Made by a program: the position numbers and the translations under genes. From Bacteroidetes bacterium QH_10_64_37 (GTDB lineage: Bacteria > Bacteroidota > Rhodothermia > Rhodothermales > Salinibacteraceae), in contig PXSZ01000008.1 in the NCBI GenBank assembly GCA_003023105.1, positions 1 through 14,343 of the forward strand: a stretch of 14,343 nt of DNA. Direction: 5' to 3'. Shown one piece after another: positions 6,583 to 13,035 of the stretch. Position 1 is the first letter of the stretch; each line of letters starts with the position of its first letter. The notes beneath the pieces were generated by a model. It saw only the letters and a program-made list of their open reading frames with translations. It did no database searches and was not told the DNA's origin.

Positions 6583-7518
6583 TCAGTAGAGCATCGCAAT
6601 CAGGGCGTCGATCGGGTCCAGCTGATAGAGGATGACGAGTCCGAGCCCCGCGAGGTACGCCAGGCGCCAGGCCCCATGTGCCGGCCGCACTTGCGCGAGT
6701 CCCAGGATGATGAGAATCCAGGCAAAGCCCCCCACGTGGGCCGCGGCGTAGGTCGTAGCCACAAACACCAGAAGCGACGCGTACCGCGAGTAGGCGCCCC
6801 ACCGTTCAGATGTCGGCCACAGGCATGAGACGAAGATCCAGGACTCTACCAGGAGCGTCCAGGCTACAAGCAGGACCGAGAGCGGACGAAGCAGAGCTTC
6901 CCCTTCCAGAGAGACCCTTTCGAGCGTGCTCGAATAGGCCGTCAGTTGCTCGATGGCCTCCTGATTTTGGTAGTACACGTCGGGGCCCATTCCGCTAACC
7001 AACTGCCCCACGCTGAAGAGACGGTCGTCCGTGAGCATCGCAAACTGATAGTACTCTCCCGTGAGAAAGTCGGGCGTGCGGAGCTTCCACATCACAGCGA
7101 TCAAGAAGCAAAGTCCTAGGAGCAGCCGAGCGTTGATGCGCAGGGCCTTTTCCCGATCGTCGGCCATGCAGGAGAGGCCGAGGGCGAGACACCAGTAGGT
7201 AATCAGGTACTTGTGGTTGTCCGCGTCGTGCCAGAGAAGGAGGCACCCTGTAGCCATCCCCGCAGCCAGCAACATCCAGTACCCGGAGACGCGCTGAAGC
7301 GGGCGGTAGACCAGTCCCGCCACGGCGCCGAGCTGGAGAAGCACGGTCACGTCCGGGTGACCGACGGGGTATAGCAGCAGGAGGACCAGCGTGAGCGGGG
7401 CCACGAGGTCCAGGGACTCTTTTGACTCTAGTCGGTGCCAGGCCTCCGCAAGCGCGGACTGCATCCGAGTACCAACTGACCGAAGCATGTCGCTGGTGCG
7501 CAGACGAAAATCTAGCAT
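6583..7518 (-). CDS. Polytopic membrane protein, possibly HTTM-like, partner of the upstream gene
   Basis: A 311-residue integral membrane protein with about eight hydrophobic segments: roughly 38-52, 56-72, 80-97, 103-117, 130-146, 211-233, 247-262 and 263-298 (the last may be two). A hydrophilic stretch at 147-210 contains WKLRTPDFLTGEYYQF and TDDRLFSVGQL. The combination of a helical bundle and this Leu-Ser/Thr-Gly-x-Phe/Tyr-Tyr loop reminds me of HTTM / vitamin K-dependent carboxylase-like or DoxX-like proteins, but the resemblance is loose and no reaction can be named. The ATG at 7518 follows the stop of the 180-residue gene by 47 bases. The same frame is open much further upstream, but there it overlaps that gene and is not protein-like. 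The close same-strand arrangement suggests the two products act together in the membrane. Confidence 0.7.
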   Translation of the reverse strand: MLDFRLRTSDMLRSVGTRMQSALAEAWHRLESKESLDLVAPLTLVLLLLYPVGHPDVTVLLQLGAVAGLVYRPLQRVSGYWMLLAAGMATGCLLLWHDADNHKYLITYWCLALGLSCMADDREKALRINARLLLGLCFLIAVMWKLRTPDFLTGEYYQFAMLTDDRLFSVGQLVSGMGPDVYYQNQEAIEQLTAYSSTLERVSLEGEALLRPLSVLLVAWTLLVESWIFVSCLWPTSERWGAYSRYASLLVFVATTYAAAHVGGFAWILIILGLAQVRPAHGAWRLAYLAGLGLVILYQLDPIDALIAMLY

Positions 7519-7565
7519 CGGATCCCAGAAGACGCGTCCGGAGGAGCTTGATGACAACCCGGTCC

Positions 7566-8108
7566 TCAACGAGGGTGTTCGTTGCCTCCCCGCGTTGCGG
7601 TCAGAAGCTTGTTCGCCTCCAGCCCACGCGGACGGCTGACGAACCGATACCGCCACACCTCGACTCGAACGGAGTCGACGGTGGCCCGAGGACGATCCGA
7701 CGTCTCGTGCGACGGGAGGAAGCGGTAGCGCGGCCCCGAGTCCGAAGTGGGACCCCGAGTGGCCGCTCGTCCGCTGGAATCGGGGAGTGTTCGGACCCAC
7801 GTGGCGTTGGCCAAGTACTGAGCAAGCGACTCGACCCGGGACGAGGTAGGTCGGGCGCGCAGGCGCTCGACGTAGGTGTGGAGGTGCTCGGGCGGACGGA
7901 CTCGCGCTTCGCCCTCGGGGGTAACCAAGACGTACCGGACAAACCGCGCCTGTCGCTTGTCGACGGTGGAGAACATGCCGAAGCCCCCTCCCTCCCATGG
8001 CGTCTGGTTTTTCACCGCTGCAAGATAGGAGTGTATCCCGGCAACGCTCACGAGCAGGGCCGGGGCAAGGAACCAGATCAGTAGTCGTCGGCGCGTGGGG
8101 CGACCCAT
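7566..8108 (-). CDS. Single-pass membrane protein with GGGFGMF motif, 180 residues, unknown function
   Basis: Seen: a basic start (MGRPTRRR), one hydrophobic segment at about 9-31, then NQTPWEGGGFGMFSTVD at 34-50, directly after the membrane, and a soluble part of some 130 residues ending in a beta-rich region (VDSVRVEVWRYRFVSR, 144-159) and a basic tail. By orientation (positive-inside) the soluble part should be outside the cytoplasm. The Pro-Trp-x-Gly-Gly-Gly-Phe-Gly-Met-Phe motif recurs, as I recall, in small proteins encoded beside HTTM-like membrane proteins, and that matches the neighbour 47 bases downstream. Function unknown. The ATG at 8108 is the only start that keeps the anchor. 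A loose Bacteroidetes-type -7 box (TATTTTG on the - strand, 8174-8180) lies 66 bases upstream. Confidence 0.7.
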   Translation of the reverse strand: MGRPTRRRLLIWFLAPALLVSVAGIHSYLAAVKNQTPWEGGGFGMFSTVDKRQARFVRYVLVTPEGEARVRPPEHLHTYVERLRARPTSSRVESLAQYLANATWVRTLPDSSGRAATRGPTSDSGPRYRFLPSHETSDRPRATVDSVRVEVWRYRFVSRPRGLEANKLLTATRGGNEHPR

Positions 8109-8333
8109 TACAGGGGGGGTGCATGACGCGGCAGATGCATCCGCTCTCCATGATAACGACGACGATGGACAGACAAAATACCTTCGGCCTAAACGAGGCC
8201 CCGCATAGGTTCCCTAACCCGGTTTTCTCACGAGAGGCGTAGCGAGGCACAAGAGGCGGGCCCGACCGCTCAAGATGTTATTTGCGCACCGCAGGCGATC
8301 CCGAAAGCTTTCGTGAATCGTCGAGGAGTAAAA

Positions 8334-8432
8334 ATGAGCAGATTGGAGCCTGTCCCGACATCCGTCGGGGCCACCTCTGAAACCGTAGTAGCGCCCCGTG
8401 AGAAATCCGGGCTAAATAGAAAATGCCCCTGA
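8334..8432 (+). CDS. Very short ORF with a Shine-Dalgarno-like box, doubtful
   Basis: ATG AGC AGA... reads 32 codons (MSRLEPVPTSVGATSETVVA and on) to a TGA that lies inside the left arm of the cold-shock gene's terminator. It is preceded at 8323-8328 by GAGGAG at good spacing, rare in this window, and by the palindrome at 8302-8313. No family is recognised. Base composition at this length proves nothing; it may be chance, or a small peptide gene or leader. Confidence 0.2.
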   Translation: MSRLEPVPTSVGATSETVVAPREKSGLNRKCP

Positions 8433-8454
8433 GCATCTCTGCCCAGGGGCATTT
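8421..8454 (-). terminator. Intrinsic terminator of the cold-shock gene
   Basis: AAATGCCCCTG (8421-8431) and CAGGGGCATTT (8444-8454) form a perfect 11-bp stem with a 12-base loop. On the - strand it lies 17 bases past the cold-shock stop codon, and its 3' arm runs into TTTTCTATTT. This is the clearest intrinsic terminator in the window. Confidence 0.85.
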
Positions 8455-8471
8455 GTTGGACCGAATGGAGC

Positions 8472-8681
8472 TTACCACTCGGGCTCAGTAATGGGCTGAA
8501 TGTTGGTAGCGTTCAGTCCCTTCTCGGTCTCCTCGATTTCAAACTCAAGGCGATCGCCTTCTTCCAGGTCTTCGTCGGGTACCTCACTGTGGTGGAGGAA
8601 AACATCGTCTTCCCCATTGTCAGGTTCAACGAATCCATATCCTTCGGCCGGACTGAACCACTTGACGGTTCCTGTCTCCAT
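8472..8681 (-). CDS. Cold-shock domain protein (CspA family), very acidic
   Basis: A single cold-shock domain of 69 residues, which binds single-stranded RNA/DNA and loosens mRNA structure in the cytoplasm. Seen: the GTVKWFSPAEGYGFVEPD start with the RNP1-like GYGFV (14-18), the RNP2-like DVFLHHS (26-32), and the GDRLEFEIEETEKGLNATNI end matching the family's strand 4-5 region. The usual Lys before Gly-Phe-Gly-Phe is Glu13, and the chain has about twenty Asp/Glu against three Lys/Arg, an extreme surface charge in keeping with a salt-in halophile. How so acidic a protein binds RNA is an open point. It is monocistronic, with its own terminator. The 100-base region before the ATG contains a small hairpin (TCCCC-AAA-GGGGA, 8733-8745) that could be part of the leader; no Shine-Dalgarno sequence is visible. 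Confidence 0.94.
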   Translation of the reverse strand: METGTVKWFSPAEGYGFVEPDNGEDDVFLHHSEVPDEDLEEGDRLEFEIEETEKGLNATNIQPITEPEW

Positions 8682-8955
8682 AATTCAGTTTGATCTTCTA
8701 GTATTCGGTTTCAGCGTTCCTCCGATTCCCTCTCCCCAAAGGGGAAAAGGTCCCGGATTTGTGATGACGTCGGTCTTTTATGCAGCCTCAGCTTGCTTGT
8801 TCTCCGCGTGTTCAGAATCGGTTTCTCCGGCTGTTTTCCTTTCAAGACGGTTGACTTGAGCGTCGCTCCGTTCCTGATGCTTGGTCTGACTTTCACAGAG
8901 CAGGCTCCTACTTTTCCGTCCATTGCGTCCTTCCTTCTACATTGCTTGCCTCAAC

Positions 8956-9957
8956 ATGACGCGCTGGACCTCTGCCCTCCGATCCGCATCCCTGCTCGTT
9001 GCAGGAGGTCTTCTCGCGGTTCTAGGAATGGGATGCAGCTCCTCCGAGCCCACCACGCCGACGCCCCAAGACCCCCCGCCCGAGCCCGGACCTACGCTGT
9101 CTCTCCTGTACACGACCCCCGAGGACGGACTGGTGCTTCACGACGCCCGCCGGGACACGTCCCGGACGCTGGCGACGGATGTAAGTGCCAAGGAAGCGCG
9201 GGCGGTGTCCCCATCCGGACGCTACGTGGCATTTAGCTACGCTACGGCCGATTCGTCCCACTTGGCACTGCTGGACCTCACGACTCAGACCCTACAACCC
9301 GTGTACGCCGTGGCGGGACCTGTCACCTACTCCCTCGCCTGGCACCCCGACCAAGATCAACTTGCCTTCGGCCACTACCACCCCACCGAGAATGGCGTCC
9401 GCGGTCCGGGCGGCATTCACGTAGCCACGTCCGTCACCTCCGCTGGTGCCCGACGGGTCTGAGCTTGCCTTCGACGTAGCGGTGCAGGAGTCGGGGCATC
9501 GCCAACTCGTGGTGTACGACGGGAGCCGCTTTTCGGCAACGAGCGCCACGTCCGTCACCTCCGCTGGTCGCCCGACGGGTCTGAGCTTGCCTTCGACGTA
9601 GCGGTGCAGGAGTCGGGGCATCGCCAACTCGTGGTGTACGACGGGAGCCGCCCCATCTTTCTTGTCGATCCTGACCAGACGACAGCGGACCAGACCCACC
9701 CGCGCTGGTCTCCATCGGGCACCCACATCGCCTTTACGCTCCGCACAGGAGAGGAGGCCCATGCCGCGGTGCGCGTGCAGGGACAGACGCGACGCCTCGG
9801 CCAAACGCAGGGCCCCGTTTGGGGCTGGCTCGACGAGCGGACGGTGGTCGTGCCGGGCCCAGATTCGGTCCGGGTCCAGACCCTGGACGGAACGACGCGC
9901 TTCACTCATCCAGCCCCAGCTACGCTCCTCCACGCGTGGAGCCGTCCTGCGTCCTGA
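8956..9957 (+). pseudogene. TolB-like beta-propeller lipoprotein, frame broken by a 121-base tandem duplication
   Basis: Seen: a lipoprotein-type signal sequence (hydrophobic core 11-24, LGMGC with Cys27, imperfect lipobox), a Thr/Pro-rich linker (31-46), then WD40/PD40-like propeller blades: AVSPSGRYVAFSY, LAWHPDQDQLAFGHY, LRWSPDGSELAFDVA, PRWSPSGTHIAFTLR and WGWLDERTVVVPG. The family is a periplasmic or surface scaffold; a specific role cannot be given. As sequenced, translation from 8956 stops at 9460-9462 (168 residues). The later blades follow in the same frame number after a direct duplication (9424-9651). The first copy lacks one C and is entered in the wrong phase, so the blade motif is readable only in copy two. 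Without the duplication the protein would have about 290 residues. It is either a recent inactivation or an assembly or read error. No neighbour suggests a pathway. Confidence 0.75.
9424..9651 (+). repeat. Near-perfect direct duplication inside the propeller lipoprotein gene
   Basis: Copy one is 9424-9529 (106 bases) and copy two 9545-9651 (107 bases), separated by 15 bases (TTTTCGGCAACGAGC). They are identical by eye except that copy two has one extra C (GGTCGCCC against GGTGCCC). The period is 121 bases, not a multiple of three. Both copies start with GCC, and the sequence right before the spacer also ends in GCCGC, which suggests a replication slip or template switch at short GCC matches. 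Confidence 0.92.
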
Positions 9958-9970
9958 TCTTTTCCGAAAT

Positions 9971-10007
9971 CCAGGTGGGAATCCGGACCTGGCCCCGAGT
10001 ACGGGCC
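9971..10007. terminator. Two adjacent small hairpins between converging genes
   Basis: CCAGGT (9971-9976) pairs with ACCTGG (9987-9992), and the overlapping GGCCC (9991-9995) pairs with GGGCC (10003-10007). They lie in the 51-base gap between the propeller gene and the end of clpS. No T run follows; a bidirectional terminator is possible but weak. Confidence 0.3.
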
Positions 10008-10008
10008 T

Positions 10009-10347
10009 CTACCCCTGTATTTCCGTGACGAGCTGAATCTCCTTGAGCACACTCTGCACCTCAAAGCACTCCTCAAACGTCCCCTCGTAGACCGTGGCCT
10101 TGCCTTTGGTGTGCACGGTCCACGCCATGTCTTCGGCCTCCCCGCGGCTGCAGCCCGTGGCTTTCACGAGCTGTCCAATGACCTCTTCAAACGTGTGCAC
10201 CTCATCGTTGAAGAGGATTACGAACCAGGGGTCGTCGGTGCCTTCTCCGACGTCTTCCTCTTCGAGTTCTTCGACCTCCGGCGGCGCCGGCTTCACGTCC
10301 GGTTCGGCAGGGGCGCCAAACGTGCGTTGGGAACGAAAATCGGCCAT
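10009..10347 (-). CDS. clpS: ATP-dependent Clp protease adaptor ClpS
   Basis: ClpS hands N-degron substrates to the ClpA/ClpC unfoldase for degradation. Seen, counting from the ATG at 10347 (112 residues): a disordered acidic N-terminus with Pro-Glu-Val-Glu-Glu-Leu-Glu (about 22-40), then the ClpS core DPWFVILFNDEVHTFEEVIG (39-58), the AEDMAWTVHTKGKATVYEG segment (71-89) with His79, and the final QSVLKEIQLV helix. Asn47-Asp48 and His79 match the residues that bind the substrate's N-terminal amino group in the E. coli protein. The Asn-Asp-Glu-x-His-Thr-Phe form is common outside the proteobacteria. Two adjacent ATGs (10350, 10347) are possible. A third at 10431 would add 28 residues unlike ClpS. 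It is last in the psd-pssA-purS-clpS run, 86 bases after purS, and may have its own promoter. No ClpA or ClpC gene is in the window. Confidence 0.94.
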   Translation of the reverse strand: MADFRSQRTFGAPAEPDVKPAPPEVEELEEEDVGEGTDDPWFVILFNDEVHTFEEVIGQLVKATGCSRGEAEDMAWTVHTKGKATVYEGTFEECFEVQSVLKEIQLVTEIQG

Positions 10348-10433
10348 CATGGAAAACAGAAACCTATGGAAAACAGGAATCTCTTCGATGGATCCTCGCA
10401 AGCAGAAGTGGGGCCTCGGAGAGGAGCGCATCG

Positions 10434-10712
10434 TCAGGCCGCCCCATTCTCGACGGCCTCGGCGGCAGCCGGTTCGAGTTGAATGTCAAAATTTTCGGTG
10501 ACGGGATTCGCGAGCAGTTTCTCGCAGGCCTCTGTGGCGATCCGTCGCGCCTCTTCCTTGGTTTCGGCGTCGATCCACACCTCGGCCTGCTTGCCCATGC
10601 GGACTTGAGCCACCTCCTCGTAGCCAAGATTCGTCAGTGCGTGCTGCACGGTCTTGCCCTCAGGGTCGAGAATCGAGGGGCGCAAGGTGATCGAGATTGT
10701 GGCTTTGTACAT
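10434..10712 (-). CDS. purS: Phosphoribosylformylglycinamidine synthase subunit PurS
   Basis: PurS is the small bridging subunit of the three-part FGAM synthase (PurL-PurQ-PurS), step 4 of purine biosynthesis, converting FGAR to FGAM with glutamine nitrogen. Seen: MYKATISITLRPSILDPEGK, HALTNLGYEEVAQVRMGK and IATEACEKLLANPVTENF, all typical of the family's short beta-alpha-beta fold. Length is 92 residues against the usual 80-85, the extra being an acidic, Ala-rich tail (about 78-92). The expected neighbours purL and purQ are absent. It sits 53 bases after pssA and 86 bases before clpS. Its presence implies that this organism uses a short PurL plus PurQ elsewhere in the genome, not the long fused PurL of many Bacteroidetes. 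Confidence 0.93.
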   Translation of the reverse strand: MYKATISITLRPSILDPEGKTVQHALTNLGYEEVAQVRMGKQAEVWIDAETKEEARRIATEACEKLLANPVTENFDIQLEPAAAEAVENGAA

Positions 10713-10765
10713 GAGCGAAAGGAGTGGGATCAGCCAAGGGGGGACGATGAAAAGGTCGGGGACGG

Positions 10766-11557
10766 TCAGGAGGACTCCAGGGACTCCTCCGGTTCCTGCA
10801 ATCCCACGATGAGCAGACCGGCAAGCACGTAGACGGCGGTCTTCTCTGGATGAGTTCGCACGTATTCAAGGGTGGGCATTGGAATGGTGTCGAACCGAAT
10901 GCTCGACACCATGAGCCCCGACAGCACGATGACGACGGGAAGGGTCACCCGAAAACTATCAAGGGCAAAAAGGCCGCCCCAGGTCGAGTTCTCGGCGGCC
11001 AGGATGAGCGTGACGATGGCGAGGGCCTGCCCCGGGATGGGAAGGCCTTCGAAGCTCTCCGTCGCGTCTGCGTCCTTAGCCGTCACGTTGTAGCGGGCCA
11101 GCCGCACGGCTCCGCAGAGCGCCGGGAGGGCAGCGACGATCATGCCGAGCGGATTGAAGGCGCTCAGCACGTACCCGTAGATGAGAAAAGACGGGGCGAT
11201 TCCAAACGAGGCGATGTCGCTGAGGGAGTCGAGCTGGACGCCAAAGGGGCTGTCGGCATCCGTGAGCCGGGCCATCACGCCGTCGAGCAGGTCGAAGAAG
11301 CCGGCCAGCACGATGAGCCAACAGGCCATCACGAAGGCCCCGTCGAGCACCTGCGTGAGAGCGAGGAATCCGCACAGCATGTTCACCAGCGTAAAAAAGG
11401 AGGGCACGACCACTCGGGGCGAGGGCCGCTCGCTCCGCTTCTCACGGCGAGCGGTGCGGTAGGCACTGAAGCGACGCCGAACGCGCGTCGGACGGGAGGA
11501 GCGATCTTCCGCCTGCGCAGAGCTGCTCGCACGATCGGACCCGGAGGGATCAACCAT
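10766..11557 (-). CDS. pssA: CDP-diacylglycerol-serine O-phosphatidyltransferase (membrane type PssA)
   Basis: PssA joins CDP-diacylglycerol and serine to give phosphatidylserine plus CMP in the inner membrane. Seen, counting from the ATG at 11557 (263 residues): a charged, basic N-terminal extension (1-48), the first membrane segment starting at VVVPSFFTLVNMLCGFLAL (49-67), and the complete CDP-alcohol phosphotransferase motif D-x2-D-G-x2-A-R-x8-G-x3-D-x3-D with Asp89, Asp92, Gly93, Arg97, Gly106, Asp110 and Asp114. A run of further hydrophobic helices follows to about residue 250. The order psd then pssA supports serine over other alcohols. The frame is open further upstream, but that stretch overlaps psd; this ATG starts 19 bases after the psd stop. 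An acidic tail (EPEESLESS) ends the chain. Confidence 0.93.
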   Translation of the reverse strand: MVDPSGSDRASSSAQAEDRSSRPTRVRRRFSAYRTARREKRSERPSPRVVVPSFFTLVNMLCGFLALTQVLDGAFVMACWLIVLAGFFDLLDGVMARLTDADSPFGVQLDSLSDIASFGIAPSFLIYGYVLSAFNPLGMIVAALPALCGAVRLARYNVTAKDADATESFEGLPIPGQALAIVTLILAAENSTWGGLFALDSFRVTLPVVIVLSGLMVSSIRFDTIPMPTLEYVRTHPEKTAVYVLAGLLIVGLQEPEESLESS

Positions 11558-11576
11558 TGGACATAAGTGGCAGAGA

Positions 11577-12329
11577 TCAGGAAGCGGACGAGCGACGCGA
11601 CGAGGACGCGGGATCCGATACCGCACCGGCAGGCTGCGATTCCGACGCGGCGGGAGTGTCGGCACTGGAGATCCAGCCGAGAACCGTCGTGCCCGCCCGA
11701 ACGGTCTGTCCCTCTTTCACGTCGAGGTCGACGGCTGGCGGCACAAGGACGTCCATCCGGGACCCAAATTTAACGATGCCGAAGCGCCGGCCGGGCTCCA
11801 CGGTGTCGCCCTCGTCAAGGTCGTACTCGATGCGACGCGCCACGGCCCCCGCAATTTGCTTGAACATGATTTTTGTGCCGCTCGGGTGCCGAAGGCCGAA
11901 CTCGGATCGCTCGTTCTTTTCGCTGGCCTTCGGGTGCCAGGCCACGAGGTAGTCGCCGGGCCGGTACCGGGCGTATTCGATGACGCCACACGCCGGCACG
12001 CGGTTGACGTGCACGTCGAGCGGGGAGAGGAAGATGGAGAGGCGCCGCGCCGGTCCGTTCAGGTACAGCGGCTCCTCCTCGTCCACCACCTCCACGACGC
12101 GCCCGTCGGCCGGGGCCAAGAGGGCCGACGGCTGTCGGCCTCGAGCGTCCGGGGGCGGCGTGCGCTCCGGATCTCGGAAGAAGAAGAGCACAAACGACAG
12201 GCCCCCGACTGCGACGATCAGAAAAATTCCCCGCCACAGCACGGCGTCAACCTGAACGGCCCCAATGATCAGCAGGGCCGCGAGGCCTGCCACACCGGCG
12301 ACGATCGCATATCCTTCGCGTGCAATCAC
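11577..12329 (-). CDS. psd: Phosphatidylserine decarboxylase proenzyme (short, PSD-A type)
   Basis: Psd decarboxylates phosphatidylserine to phosphatidylethanolamine at the inner membrane. It is made as a proenzyme that cuts itself and turns a Ser into the pyruvoyl cofactor. Seen (numbers from the TTG at 12392): two hydrophobic segments (about 28-46 and 52-72), FRDPERTPP (72-80), the catalytic LAPADG (Asp96), SIFLSPLDVHVNRVP (119-133, His128), the NERSEFG and QIAGAVARRI segments, and FGSR with the expected cleavage between Gly210 and Ser211. The FGSR type without LGST is usual in short PSD-A enzymes. The C-terminal tail from about 243 is Ser/Ala-rich. The start is uncertain: a GTG at 12329 gives a protein beginning Met-Ile-Ala-Arg-Glu-Gly-Tyr, like family members, and is preferred here; a TTG at 12392 would add 21 residues. 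It leads the psd-pssA pair. Confidence 0.93.
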   Translation of the reverse strand: MIAREGYAIVAGVAGLAALLIIGAVQVDAVLWRGIFLIVAVGGLSFVLFFFRDPERTPPPDARGRQPSALLAPADGRVVEVVDEEEPLYLNGPARRLSIFLSPLDVHVNRVPACGVIEYARYRPGDYLVAWHPKASEKNERSEFGLRHPSGTKIMFKQIAGAVARRIEYDLDEGDTVEPGRRFGIVKFGSRMDVLVPPAVDLDVKEGQTVRAGTTVLGWISSADTPAASESQPAGAVSDPASSSRRSSAS

Positions 12330-12499
12330 GAGACGGGACGGCAAGGGACTGACAAGCGTCGGTTCGTTCGCTGTACCACCGCCGCACAGCAAAGTTCAGT
12401 CCGGCGTCATGAACATCGTTCGGAAACCCGTTCCACCGTCGTGCTGCACGGGGAGAGGCCCGCTCCACTTCATCGCAGCGTGGAGGCAAAATCAGCAAA

Positions 12500-12715
12500 T
12501 TACCCGGCATGGTCGACAGCCTGAACGATGCACATTGATTTACAGCAGATGGGATTACTGCCTTCTTCCCCGCTCCAATTCTGCCCGTCTCCCCGACCGG
12601 AGTCTGTCCTTCGCCCTTCCAGAAGCGCATCGACGTACCCTTCCACCCGCTTGCGCTGTTCCGGTGGCAAGCCCTCGATCTTCGCGATCAACGTGCGTTT
12701 TGCGTCTATATCCAT
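12500..12715 (-). CDS. Small orphan protein with a Leu-Pro-Pro-Glu-Gln helical motif, 71 residues
   Basis: Seen: MDIDAKRTLIAKIEGLPPEQ then RKRVEGYVDALLEG (residues 1-34), an amphipathic two-helix layout with a Leu-Pro-Pro-Glu-Gln turn as found in DUF2281-type small proteins, many of which are antitoxin-like. The second half (35-71) is Gly/Ser-rich with three Cys (57, 58, 62) and looks non-conserved. I cannot give it a function, and no toxin gene is next to it. The ATG at 12715 was chosen because the longer open frame upstream (to 13018) runs through Cys/Arg-rich, repeat-derived sequence. It is 107 bases upstream of the psd frame and on the same strand. Confidence 0.5.
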   Translation of the reverse strand: MDIDAKRTLIAKIEGLPPEQRKRVEGYVDALLEGRRTDSGRGDGQNWSGEEGSNPICCKSMCIVQAVDHAG

Positions 12716-13035
12716 GGCCCGACGGGAACGGTTGTCGGTCCTGCCTGCCGAACCAGGCGACGCACAATCCGAGACCACAAGCCGAGACACAGCGGGCGAC
12801 GTGCACGAACGGCGCCCAAACGAGCACCGACAGCCGTCAGTGGCTACCGGGGAAGTGCAGTACCATTCTGCGCTGGGAGCGGAGCGACCGACAAGTCTCC
12901 GCACAGCGCTGGGAGCGCAGTGCTGGAAGCGAAGCGACCGAATACTCCCGGGGTGCGACCGAGTACTCTCCGGGGTGGCCATAGACAGTCTGCCAAACAG
13001 CTTCTGAAGAGCACACATGTCGCAACGCGAGAGCG
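12716..13035. other. 320-base stretch without a convincing gene
   Basis: Open frames on both strands here translate to Arg/Ser/Cys-rich sequence with no motif. The right third holds imperfect repeats (12870-12976, listed separately). The left two thirds show no recognisable signal apart from being upstream of the small - strand ORF, whose promoter should lie here. Confidence 0.4.
12870..12976. repeat. Imperfect direct repeats in a gene-free stretch
   Basis: GCGCTGGGAGCG occurs exactly at 12870-12881 and 12906-12917. GCGACCGA-type segments follow, ending in two tandem 21/22-base units: GCGACCGAATACTCCCGGGG (12934-12953, plus T) and GCGACCGAGTACTCTCCGGG (12955-12974, plus GT), differing by one substitution and one inserted base. 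The pattern of GAGCG / GAAGCGA words is repetitive and does not look like coding sequence. Confidence 0.6.

Larger units (their letters stand above)
8109..8471. other. 363-base gene-poor region with small sequence signals
   Basis: No solid gene. Contents: TATTTTG on the - strand at 8174-8180 with GTTTAGG about 15 bases before it, a possible promoter for the two-gene membrane cassette; a perfect palindrome CGAAAGCTTTCG at 8302-8313; a 32-codon + strand ORF at 8334-8432 with a GAGGAG box eight bases before its ATG; a CCCGAC-ATCC-GTCGGG hairpin at 8354-8369; and the cold-shock terminator at 8421-8454 (listed separately). Confidence 0.4.

Noticed and set aside
7519..8250. 555-codon version of the membrane-protein ORF
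   Set aside because: Its first 244 codons overlap the 180-residue gene in another frame, and that gene has a clear membrane segment and motif. The extension is Arg/Ser-rich without structure.
9424..9651. Duplication read as two natural propeller blades
   Set aside because: Blades within one protein differ at the DNA level; these copies are identical but for one base and are out of phase.
10348..10431. Longer ClpS starting at 10431
   Set aside because: The extra 28 residues are basic and unlike the acidic ClpS N-terminus; the Met-Met pair at 10347-10350 is the better start.
12330..12392. TTG start for psd
   Set aside because: It adds 21 residues that do not resemble the family start; the GTG at 12329 gives the usual Met-Ile-Ala-Arg-Glu-Gly-Tyr beginning. 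Not excluded.
12870..12976. CRISPR-like array
   Set aside because: The repeat units are short, imperfect and adjacent, with no uniform spacers and no cas gene nearby.
12716..13018. 101-codon extension of the small orphan ORF
   Set aside because: It translates the repeat-bearing stretch into Cys/Arg/Ser-rich sequence; the plausible protein begins at the ATG at 12715.
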